Below are positions 53,175-61,000 of a stretch of 64,000 bases of DNA, one piece after another. Made by a program: the position numbers and the translations under genes. Every line of letters starts with the position of its first letter. Position 1 is the stretch's first letter. The notes under the pieces are model-generated. The model was not told the DNA's origin, ran no database searches, and worked only from the letters and a program-made list of their open reading frames with translations. The stretch spans positions 31,719 through 95,718 of the forward strand of contig CAVOJD010000036.1 of NCBI GenBank assembly GCA_963696075.1, read 5' to 3'. Origin of the DNA: CAJQQK01 sp963696075 (GTDB lineage: Bacteria > Pseudomonadota > Alphaproteobacteria > Rhizobiales > Hyphomicrobiaceae).

Positions 53175-53606
53175 CTAGATGACAAGTCCGCTCAGCAGCA
53201 GTGCCCGCTCGCGTTCAATCAACGCCGCAAGGTCCCGGTCGTCCAGCCGCATCACGGCTTCCTCGATCGTGAACCATTGCCGCTTGCGCTCGCCGCGTTC
53301 CGGCCACACAGCTTCTTCCTCGCGCACAGCCAGCCGATAGACATCGACCAACACCTCGCGCGACTTGGGATCGTCGATCTTCACGTAGCGAAATTGCCCG
53401 AAGACATCGCTGACCACATCACCGCGAACGCCAGCTTCCTCCCACGCCTCGATCAGCGCCGCCTCCGCCCACGATTTTCCCTCGATCGGCCACCCTTTCG
53501 GAATGATCCACCGCCCTCGCTCGCGTGACGTAATCAGAAGAATGGCTGGCGCCCCATCATCGAACTGCTTGATGGGCAGGGCGCCGACCTGTCGAAGTTC
53601 GCTCAT
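53175..53606 (-). CDS. Nudix hydrolase
   Basis: Hydrolyses nucleoside diphosphate-linked compounds, possibly a polyphosphate-inositol or dinucleotide. The Nudix box region WIIPKGWPIEGKSWAEAALIEAWEEAGV is clear. It departs from the textbook G-x5-E-x7-RE-x2-EE consensus at two sites (Lys and Ile), a variant seen in rhizobial Nudix enzymes. The EE metal ligands are kept. The 143-residue protein has no signal. It is a single gene with a rightward partner only in opposite orientation. Confidence 0.9.
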   Translation of the reverse strand: MSELRQVGALPIKQFDDGAPAILLITSRERGRWIIPKGWPIEGKSWAEAALIEAWEEAGVRGDVVSDVFGQFRYVKIDDPKSREVLVDVYRLAVREEEAVWPERGERKRQWFTIEEAVMRLDDRDLAALIERERALLLSGLVI

Positions 53607-53704
53607 GATGAAGTCTATGACCCCTTATGACGACACGAGCGAAAAGGGCGAATCAGACGCCCCTTCCACTGTCATGAAACTGTCATAATAGCACACGAGA
53701 TGAT

Positions 53705-55840
53705 CTAGCGCTGAGTAACATTCTCGACCGCCGCCAGAATAATGACCGGCTCGTTCGGCGCCATTTCCTTGACTTCCGACAACGCCAGGGCACCCGCCTG
53801 CTCGAGATTATCAAGCCCTGTGAGATCCGCCAGATGCCGGCCATGCATCAGAACGATCCCAGCCTCCCCGCCTGAACCGGCAACCTCCCGCCAAAGCGCG
53901 CCGAGATCCTCCCCCAGGCTTTGCGCGGTTGTTTGAACCGCCAGCGCTGAACGCCGCTGCAACCGCACCAGTCCCGTCCAATCTACAACCCGCAACCGCG
54001 CGACACCACGCTCCGCGTCGCCATAGACGCGAAATCCCGCAACCTGTGCCCTAAGCGCCAGATCACCGGCTGCAACGTGCAGCGACTGCGCCGCGATCGA
54101 CCGCGCTTCCGCCTCGGAAATCGCCCCCGTCTCATCGCGCACATTGAGTTCGGCAGCCCCGATCGCGGTCGCCCGCACCCGTCCCGTTGTCGTGTCCACG
54201 TCAATCGCCACATCGACCGCATCACGCGCTGCCCCAAGACGCACCACCGCCTCGATCGCTTCCTCCCGGATGGCCTGCAGGTCTTCCGGCTGCGGATGCG
54301 GCACCAACCGCTCGACGACATCACGCACCAGCGCCAACGCCGCCCCGATCGACGAGATCACCTCCGCATCGCGCGAGATCTCATGATCCAGCTGCATCTG
54401 TTCCGCAATGAACGGCACCAGCGCGCCAGCCCCCCCGCCTTCGCCGACCAGTTTGAGATCGTCACGCTCAAGCTGATAGTGCCGCGCCAGCCCCTCGACG
54501 ACGGGAATGACCTTCCCCGCCGCACACATCAGCACCTGCCGCGCGGCCGTCACGCCATCACACCCCAGCGCCTCCCCGAGGCAGTCGAACGCCAGCCGCG
54601 CCGCATCCCCATTGCCATGCGCGTGCATGCCCGGCTGCGCATACCCCGCCGCATTCGCCGCACACGTCGTCGTCAGCGCAAACCGCTGCCCGTCCGCCGT
54701 CTCGATCGCGACATAGTCCTCAGCGTCCCCCGCGCGCGGACAGAACGTCACCAGCCGTGGCGCGCGGATCGCCTCGGTCTGGGCAAAGGCCGCATAGGGC
54801 AGTCCCGCGATGTGCGCGCTGCGCGGCCCGACATCGACCAGCATGCCATCACTGACCCGGATAAGACTGCCCCCCGCGATCCCGAGAACCCGCACGTCGA
54901 GTGAGTTGACGTAGGTCTCGTGGCCGCCGACGTGAGCATAAGCCACCGTCGGCCGGCCGTTTCGAATGACGCCCACGTTGGTCGACGTCCCCCCGACCTC
55001 GAAATAGATCCCATCCGTGACCTTGAGGTGCATCAACGCCCCCGCGACACTCGCCGCCGGTCCCGACAGCATCGTCATCGCCGGTCGCCGCCGCATCTCG
55101 CTGATGTCCATCACCCCGCCATCGCCGCGCATGATCATGACCGGCGCCTTGATGCCCGCCTCCCGGACCGCGGTTTCCGTCATCGTCGCCGTCGCGTCCA
55201 TCTTCGGCAGGATCGAGGCATTGATCACCGCCGTCCGGGTCCGCGTCTGAAGGCCATAGAGGCGCGTGATCTCATGCCCGCAGGTTGCAAGCACGCCGGC
55301 CCGCTGCCCCGCTTCACGAACCCCCTCTTCACTCGTCGTGTTGTCAACACCGAATGCCGCCGAGGCAACAAGCACCTGCGCCCCCTCAGCCACAAGATCC
55401 TCGACCGCCTGCTCAATGGCCGCCTTATCCGCCGCCTCCGCCACGAGAAATCGGTTGTAGGTCGGAAGAAACCGTCCCGGCGCCAGCTCGATCGGATCGA
55501 TCCTCACCTGTGCTTCCGCAAGCTTGGCCGCCCCCTCCCCCGCGATCCCGACGATGCCTACGGGCGCCACATCGCCCTCCAGCAGCGCATTGGTTGCCTG
55601 CGTGGTCGAGTGCGCGAGAAACACGATCTCTTGCGGTTCAACACCGGACTGCTCCAGCACCTTGGCGAACACATTCACCACGCCGGCTGCGACACCGCGC
55701 GCGTGATCATGCGTCGTGAGCATCGAATACCGCCCGACCACGGCCCGCGTCCGATGATCAACCAGCACCGCCTTGGTAAACGTGCCGCCGACATCGATCC
55801 CGATCCGAAACGCCCGCCGCTCCCCAACAGCCTCTGCCAT
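53705..55840 (-). CDS. Hydantoinase/oxoprolinase family (HyuA-like) protein
   Basis: ATP-dependent amidohydrolase family with actin/hexokinase-like folds, acting on 5-oxoproline, hydantoins or related cyclic amides. The N terminus IGIDVGGTFTKAVLVD is the phosphate-binding loop. Other blocks are HSTTQATNALLEGD, MIMRGDGGVMDISEMRRRPAMTMLSGPAASVAG and GGTSTNVGVI. The 711-residue length fits HyuA. No HyuB subunit is adjacent, which is unusual because most members work as an A-B pair. The start at 55840 follows GAGGAC; an upstream GTG would add six residues. Confidence 0.9.
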   Translation of the reverse strand: MAEAVGERRAFRIGIDVGGTFTKAVLVDHRTRAVVGRYSMLTTHDHARGVAAGVVNVFAKVLEQSGVEPQEIVFLAHSTTQATNALLEGDVAPVGIVGIAGEGAAKLAEAQVRIDPIELAPGRFLPTYNRFLVAEAADKAAIEQAVEDLVAEGAQVLVASAAFGVDNTTSEEGVREAGQRAGVLATCGHEITRLYGLQTRTRTAVINASILPKMDATATMTETAVREAGIKAPVMIMRGDGGVMDISEMRRRPAMTMLSGPAASVAGALMHLKVTDGIYFEVGGTSTNVGVIRNGRPTVAYAHVGGHETYVNSLDVRVLGIAGGSLIRVSDGMLVDVGPRSAHIAGLPYAAFAQTEAIRAPRLVTFCPRAGDAEDYVAIETADGQRFALTTTCAANAAGYAQPGMHAHGNGDAARLAFDCLGEALGCDGVTAARQVLMCAAGKVIPVVEGLARHYQLERDDLKLVGEGGGAGALVPFIAEQMQLDHEISRDAEVISSIGAALALVRDVVERLVPHPQPEDLQAIREEAIEAVVRLGAARDAVDVAIDVDTTTGRVRATAIGAAELNVRDETGAISEAEARSIAAQSLHVAAGDLALRAQVAGFRVYGDAERGVARLRVVDWTGLVRLQRRSALAVQTTAQSLGEDLGALWREVAGSGGEAGIVLMHGRHLADLTGLDNLEQAGALALSEVKEMAPNEPVIILAAVENVTQR

Positions 55841-56048
55841 GTCCTCGTGTCCGTCCACTTCATGTCCACCTGACCAAGCCCATCTCCGGGCAACAGCGGC
55901 GCAATCAACAGGATTTGCCAGGCCGCCGCAACTGCGGCACGGGCATCACCACCCTCCCCCTCACAACCGGACCGCTTGACGCCCTGCCCGTTGTCGGCCT
56001 TAAAGAAGCACCAAATATCAAATGACCCGAACGCGGGAGGATCGACCG

Positions 56049-56654
56049 GTGGAAAAATTCACGACACTGACGGGCGTTGCAGCCCCTCTCAACATGATCA
56101 ACGTCGACACCGATGCGATCATCCCGAAGAAGTATCTGAAAACGATCAAGCGCACCGGCCTCGGCACCGCCCTCTTCGCCGAACTGCGTTTCGATGAAGC
56201 CGGCAACGAGATCCCCGAGTTCGTCCTCAACCGCGAACCTTACCGCAATGCCAAAATACTGGTTTCAGGTGAGAATTTCGGCTGCGGCTCCAGCCGCGAG
56301 CACGCCCCCTGGGCCCTGCTGGATTTCGGCCTGCGCTGCATCATCGCGCCGTCGTTCGCCGATATCTTCTACAACAACACCTTCAAGAACGGCATTCTGC
56401 CCGTGAAGCTCACGGAAGCACGCGTCAACGAACTGCTCCGCTTCCTGCTTGAACTCCCCGGTGCGGAGATCACCGTCGACCTCGAAGCCCAGACCGTGAC
56501 CGGCCCCGACGGCAAAGTCGACACGTTCGAGATCGACCCCTTCCGCAAGCATTGCCTGCTGAACGGCCTCGACGACATCGGCCTGACGCTCCAGAAGGAA
56601 GCCTCGATCACGGCCTACGAGCAAAAGACCCACACCACGCGTCCCTGGGCCTGA
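56049..56654 (+). CDS. leuD: 3-isopropylmalate dehydratase small subunit
   Basis: Small subunit of the leucine-synthesis isomerase. The product of 201 residues from a GTG at 56049 reads MEKFTTLTGVAAPLNMINVDTDAIIPKKYL. Active-site block GENFGCGSSREHAPWAL is present, and LLNGLDDIGLTL near the end. The GTG has GGGAGG 10 bases upstream and gives the standard N terminus; an ATG at 56022 would add nine residues. leuC is not here. The stop lies one base from the convergent MaoC stop. Confidence 0.96.
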   Translation: MEKFTTLTGVAAPLNMINVDTDAIIPKKYLKTIKRTGLGTALFAELRFDEAGNEIPEFVLNREPYRNAKILVSGENFGCGSSREHAPWALLDFGLRCIIAPSFADIFYNNTFKNGILPVKLTEARVNELLRFLLELPGAEITVDLEAQTVTGPDGKVDTFEIDPFRKHCLLNGLDDIGLTLQKEASITAYEQKTHTTRPWA

Positions 56655-56655
56655 T

Positions 56656-57117
56656 TTAAGCCGCTGCCGCAGTCCGGCACAGATACATGATGTCGGTCTT
56701 CATCGTGTGCACCGTGACGTCGCGCTGATTGATGACGTCGCGGCGCACGGTGACGATGCCTTTGTCGCCCTTGCTCGTCAGCCGCTTCTCTAACACCGTA
56801 ATCGCGGCATGGATCGTATCGCCGTGCTTGACCGGCGCATGGATCCGCCATTCGTCGACCCCGAGCAGCGCCACGAGCGTCCCCGCGTTCATGCCGGACT
56901 GGCAGATCAACCCGCCGGTCACCGCATAAATCAGCGGGCCGTGGGCGATGATCTCGCCATAAGGCTGCTGCTTGCAGAACTCGAAATCCACATGCGGTGG
57001 ATTGAAATCACCTGAGAGCTGGGCGAACGAAATGATATCCGTCTGGGTGATTGTCCTGCGCGGCGTCGGATAGGTCTCCCCAACCGCCCAGTCCTCATAG
57101 TATTTGCCAGTCGCCAT
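56656..57117 (-). CDS. MaoC-family enoyl-CoA hydratase
   Basis: A hot-dog-fold hydratase of 153 residues. The hydratase 2 motif appears as SGDFNPPHVDFEFCKQ, with the Asp and His of (R)-specific hydratases, and PYGEIIAHGPLIYAVTGGL. It may supply (R)-3-hydroxyacyl-CoA to PHA synthesis or act in dicarboxylic-acyl degradation; sequence alone does not tell. It lies 32 bp downstream of the aldolase gene on the same strand. Confidence 0.9.
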   Translation of the reverse strand: MATGKYYEDWAVGETYPTPRRTITQTDIISFAQLSGDFNPPHVDFEFCKQQPYGEIIAHGPLIYAVTGGLICQSGMNAGTLVALLGVDEWRIHAPVKHGDTIHAAITVLEKRLTSKGDKGIVTVRRDVINQRDVTVHTMKTDIMYLCRTAAAA

Positions 57118-57149
57118 AAGCGTTTCCTCTCAAAAGACCGCGTTTTCCC

Positions 57150-58298
57150 TCAGAAGACCCGGCCCCGCGCCGTCACCGGCCAAAGGCATTCGACCTTGCC
57201 GCCCCGGACACCGACGTAGGTGTCGTAAAGATTGCAGGTCGGATCGCAATGCGCCGGCACCAGCCACACCTTGTCACCGAGCTTCAGCGCATCGTCCTTG
57301 TCTTCCAGCACCCCGTGCTCATCCGACCACTTGGCATAGCTGACGCCGTCCGGCTGATGAACCCGCGGCAATCCGCTGTCCGCGCTCTGCGCCTTGAGGC
57401 CAGCATCGCAAATTGCAAAGCCGGGCCGCGTCTTCGACATCACCGTGGTGAGAATGAAAAGACTGTTCCCGAACATCGAAATCGGCGCCCCGCTCTCATC
57501 GAGAACCCGCTGATAGTCGGCATCCATGAAAACGTATGAACCGCACTGGAGTTCGTTGTAGAGGCCCGAGCCTGCCTCCATCGCAAACGTCCCCGTTCCC
57601 GCGCCCGCCACAATCTCACAACCAAGCCCTTCCGCTTCGAGCATGTCGACCGTCTCGCGCACTTGACGGACCGCCTCGTCGATCAGCGCCTTGCGTGTTG
57701 CAAACTCGGTCTTGTGCTGCGCGCTGCCTTGATACGCCTGCAGGCCCGAGAATTTCAGCCCCCGCGCCTGCGCAATCCGCCCCGCCAGCACCGTTGCCTC
57801 CGCGCCGGGGCGAACCCCGCACCGCCCGGACCCGACATCGATCTCGACCAGACACCCGATCTCGACGCCCGCCGCCGTTGCCGCCTCAGCCAGATCATCG
57901 ATATTGCCGGCATCATCGACACACACCATCACGCGCGCTGATTTGGCCAGCTCCGCCAGGTGCGCGATCTGCCGCCTATCGACGACCTGGTTCGAGACCA
58001 GCACATCACCGACACCGGCGGCCACCAGCGCATGCGCCTCCGACACCTTCTGACAGCAAATCCCGCACGCACCGCCTTGCGTTATCTGATAGCGCGCGAT
58101 ATCCGCCGACTTGTGCGTCTTGGCATGCGCTCTCAGGCGCACCCCGTTGGCCTCGATGAAGTCTTTGAGCGTGGCAACATTCTTCTCGAACTGATCGAGA
58201 TCGATGATCAACGCAGGCGTTGCGATTTCCTCGACCGGCATCCCGATTTCCGCCGCCACATCAAGACCGACGATCGGCGCAGTGCGCTCGCGTTCCAT
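57150..58298 (-). CDS. DSD1-family PLP enzyme (D-threonine / 3-hydroxyaspartate aldolase-like)
   Basis: A metal-activated fold-type III PLP enzyme of 382 residues. The alanine-racemase-like barrel starts with ATPALIIDLDQFEKNVATLKDFI and has RAHAKTHKSADIARYQ, where the Lys binds PLP. The C-terminal domain carries the metal/thiol motif AHCDPTCNLYD. Members include D-threonine aldolase and 3-hydroxy-D-aspartate aldolase (BhcC). No other beta-hydroxyaspartate-cycle genes are nearby, so D-threonine aldolase is at least as likely. The ATG at 58298 follows AAGGGAG; a frame to 58904 runs into the epimerase region and is rejected. Confidence 0.85.
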   Translation of the reverse strand: MERERTAPIVGLDVAAEIGMPVEEIATPALIIDLDQFEKNVATLKDFIEANGVRLRAHAKTHKSADIARYQITQGGACGICCQKVSEAHALVAAGVGDVLVSNQVVDRRQIAHLAELAKSARVMVCVDDAGNIDDLAEAATAAGVEIGCLVEIDVGSGRCGVRPGAEATVLAGRIAQARGLKFSGLQAYQGSAQHKTEFATRKALIDEAVRQVRETVDMLEAEGLGCEIVAGAGTGTFAMEAGSGLYNELQCGSYVFMDADYQRVLDESGAPISMFGNSLFILTTVMSKTRPGFAICDAGLKAQSADSGLPRVHQPDGVSYAKWSDEHGVLEDKDDALKLGDKVWLVPAHCDPTCNLYDTYVGVRGGKVECLWPVTARGRVF

Positions 58299-58313
58299 GG
58301 ACCGTTTCTCCCT

Positions 58314-58355
58314 TGAGTTTGAATGTCGTGAGTTTGAATGTCGTGAGCTTGAATG
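58314..58355 (-). repeat. 15-bp tandem repeats in the leader of the DSD1-family gene
   Basis: TGAGTTTGAATGTCG (plus strand) occurs twice head-to-tail at 58314-58328 and 58329-58343, followed by a 12-base partial unit (TGAGCTTGAATG). The repeats start 16 bp upstream of the minus-strand ATG at 58298. Confidence 0.85.
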
Positions 58356-58526
58356 AGATGGCAGCCCGCCACCGCGCCAGAGCCGCCGTTTGCCCGAATA
58401 CTGCGTTGCGCTGATGCAATTGGCAATCACACACCGCCTTGCGTCATCACGTCGGGAGGAGAAGGACACGCCTCGTGTGCTAAGAAACAGGCAGGTATTC
58501 AAGAGCACCAAAAGGCAAGCAGCGCC

Positions 58527-59549
58527 ATGAAAGTTCTCGTCACCGGTTCTGCCGGCTTCATCGGTTTCCACACCGCCACCAAACTGATCGAACGGGGCGA
58601 TACCGTCATCGGCATAGATAATGTCAACGACTATTACGACCCCGCCCTCAAGGAGGCCCGCCTCGCTGAACTCGACCGGACCGCGGCCGCGCACGGCGCC
58701 TCCTACACCTTCATTCGCGGCGACCTCGCCGACCAGGCAACGGTCGACAAATGTTTCGCCGACCACGCCCCCGAGCGCGTGATCCATCTCGCAGCCCAGG
58801 CCGGCGTACGCCACTCGATCGAGGCCCCCCGCGACTACGTTAAATCTAATATCGACGCCTTCACCAACATCCTCGAAGCCTGCCGGCACGCCGGGACGCC
58901 CCACCTCACCTACGCCTCGACGTCATCGGTCTATGGCGCCAACCGCAAGATGCCGTTTTCCGAACACCACGGCGTCGACCATCCCCTCCAGTTCTACGCC
59001 GCCACCAAACGCGCCAACGAACTGATGGCCCACGCCTACGCCAACCTGTTCAATCTCCCGACCACCGGCCTCCGGTTCTTCACCGTCTATGGTCCCTGGG
59101 GCCGCCCCGACATGGCCCTTTTCACCTTCACCAGGCGCATCCTCGCCGGTGAGCCGATCGACCTCTTCAACCACGGCCAGCACACCCGCGACTTCACCTA
59201 CGTCGACGACATCGCCGAAGGTGTCATCCGCGCCAGCGACCAGATCGCAACCCCCAATGCCGAGTGGGACGCCATGGCGCCGGACCCCGCAACCTCGTCG
59301 GCCCCCTTCCGCCTCTTCAATATCGGAAATTCATCCCCCGTCCCGCTCATCGACTATGTCCGAGCCATCGAGGCGGCAACCAACCGCAAGGCGCAGATCA
59401 ACCTCCTCCCCCTCCAGCCGGGCGACGTGCCGGATACCTCCGCCGATGTTTCCGAACTGGTGCAAGCCGTCGGCTACAAACCGGCCACCCCCGTCACCAA
59501 GGGTGTCGCCCGCTTCGTGGAATGGTATCGCTCACACTACGGCGTGTGA
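58527..59549 (+). CDS. UDP-glucuronate 4-epimerase
   Basis: Makes UDP-galacturonate for capsule or LPS. The 340-residue extended SDR has VTGSAGFIGFHTATKLI, LAAQAGVRHSIEAPRDYV, STSSVYGANRKMPFSEH, catalytic YAATKRANELMA, TTGLRFFTVYGPWGRPDMALFTFT and RDFTYVDDI, all features of GAE/LpsL-type enzymes. The ATG at 58527 is preferred over the frame from 58353. The frameshifted formyltransferase gene converges from the right. Confidence 0.93.
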   Translation: MKVLVTGSAGFIGFHTATKLIERGDTVIGIDNVNDYYDPALKEARLAELDRTAAAHGASYTFIRGDLADQATVDKCFADHAPERVIHLAAQAGVRHSIEAPRDYVKSNIDAFTNILEACRHAGTPHLTYASTSSVYGANRKMPFSEHHGVDHPLQFYAATKRANELMAHAYANLFNLPTTGLRFFTVYGPWGRPDMALFTFTRRILAGEPIDLFNHGQHTRDFTYVDDIAEGVIRASDQIATPNAEWDAMAPDPATSSAPFRLFNIGNSSPVPLIDYVRAIEAATNRKAQINLLPLQPGDVPDTSADVSELVQAVGYKPATPVTKGVARFVEWYRSHYGV

Positions 59550-59555
59550 GCCGCT

Positions 59556-60110
59556 TCACCCGTCCGCTCGCGCGACGTGATGGAAGATCGTGCGCAGGAG
59601 AATGGCTTCCCCCTCCAGCACGTCCTGGCGGACCTCGACGAAGATCGGCGAGGGCACGATGTCGTCCTCCCGCTCGCCGCCACCGTAATGCCATTCCCCG
59701 TAGAGATGGCCGCGCCAGTTGTAGGTCGCCCCTTCGATGCCACGATCACCGCGGAACGCCTCCAACGCCGCCACACCAACGCCGCCCGGCAGCATCAGGT
59801 GCAGCACACGGCGCGTAAAGCCGGCGTAGAGGTGGGTGTTGAGAATGAGGCGTTGCTCGTCGTGGGCATGAACATAGCTGTCGAGCCGCAACCGCGGCGT
59901 CATGTCGTCAGCCATCGCGGGTTGATACCCCACGCCGCGCGCGATCTCGTCGATCGGACGTCCGCCCGTCATGACCGCACGCGCAATTTCGAAACCGTCT
60001 CCAAGAAAACCGAGCATCTCGGTCTGGCTCAAGCGTTCCGGCACAATCAGCTCCATCGCCGTTTGCCCCCGCCACGATCGCCAGACTTGTCTCAGGAAAT
60101 CCTGTTCCAT
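59556..60110 (-). CDS. Uncharacterised protein downstream of the formyltransferase
   Basis: A 184-residue soluble protein, not recognised. It begins with a helical segment (MEQDFLRQVWRSWRGQTAMEL) and contains RLRLDSYVHAHDEQRLILNTHLY, YNWRGHLYGEWHYGGGEREDDIVPSPIFVEV and a Glu/His-rich end, suggesting a beta-rich fold. It starts 3 bp after the formyltransferase stop, so they form one operon. Its stop lies 7 bp from the convergent epimerase stop. Confidence 0.65.
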   Translation of the reverse strand: MEQDFLRQVWRSWRGQTAMELIVPERLSQTEMLGFLGDGFEIARAVMTGGRPIDEIARGVGYQPAMADDMTPRLRLDSYVHAHDEQRLILNTHLYAGFTRRVLHLMLPGGVGVAALEAFRGDRGIEGATYNWRGHLYGEWHYGGGEREDDIVPSPIFVEVRQDVLEGEAILLRTIFHHVARADG

Positions 60111-60113
60111 TTC

Positions 60114-60918
60114 TTACCAAACACCCTTAACGGCGCCATTCCACGCGTATTGCCAGATTGTCGGCGGAAACCACAGCCGTGACGGCGCTTCCGGCTGGTA
60201 GGTCACGAGACGGTCCTCAAGGGCGTCTTCGATCGCATCGCCGAGCAGCTTCATGCCGGTAACCATCTGGACATGCTGGTAGGTCGCGATGGTATCGCTC
60301 GCCGCAAAGCGGACCGGCGCCTGATAGATCACCGCGCCCGTATCCACGCCCGTATCGACCAGATGAACCGTCACCCCGGCATGGGCCTCATCGCCCGCAA
60401 CCCGGGCCCAGTAGGCTGGGTGCTGGCCGCGATAGCGCGGATTGATGCCGGCGTGATAATTGATGAACGGCGCATCGACCGCCGCAAGCGTCTTCCTGGA
60501 AATCAGGCGCGTGCCATAGACGCCCACCGCCCGCGGCCGAATGAGTTCCAACGCGCGCCGGCAGCGCTTCGAGTTGACGCTCCCGACATCGATGATCCGC
60601 GGCCCCGGTGCCTTGATCCGCCGCGGACCTGCCGTTCGCGCCAGCCTCCGCCGCGACTTCGGCGATCCGGTTGCGGCTCAGTTTTGCAATGACGCGGAAA
60701 ACGAGCCCTGCCGCCACCTGCCCCAACGCCGGCACCAGCCCGCACAGTCGAATACGGCGGCGAATGATCTGCGCCTTTGTCTCAGGCTCTTCGCGCAGCA
60801 CCACGAGGCCATCGAACCGCCGCGCCAGACTGAGTGCTGCCCACTCGCCAAGCGAACCCCGCGCAACCAGAAGCACAACGTCGCCCCGTTGCCGGGTTCC
60901 TGAAGGTTTATTTCGCAT
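60114..60918 (-). pseudogene. Formyltransferase (surface-sugar type), split by a +1 frameshift
   Basis: Formyl-tetrahydrofolate-dependent transferase fold. The C half has the catalytic Asn-His pair in INYHAGINPRYRGQHPAYWA and VTVHLVDTGVDTGAVIYQ. The N half reads MRNKPSGTRQRGDVVLLVARGSLGEWAA in the frame from 60918, but it goes wrong near 60650. Resuming after one skipped base gives RLARTAGPRRIKAPG and IIDVGSVNSKR, joining the C half smoothly. The repaired protein is about 267 residues. With the neighbouring UDP-glucuronate epimerase it may formylate a sugar amine of the surface polysaccharide, which is inference. Confidence 0.75.
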
Positions 60919-61000
60919 GAACGACGCCAGACATGACCGGCCGCTCCCGGGCGACCATCAAGTCCGGCTGCAAAAAACCCGCCAAGTCGTCGGCAAATCG

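Noticed and set aside
58299..58904. Extension of the DSD1-family protein by 202 residues.
   Set aside because: It overlaps the epimerase on the other strand and shows no conserved sequence.
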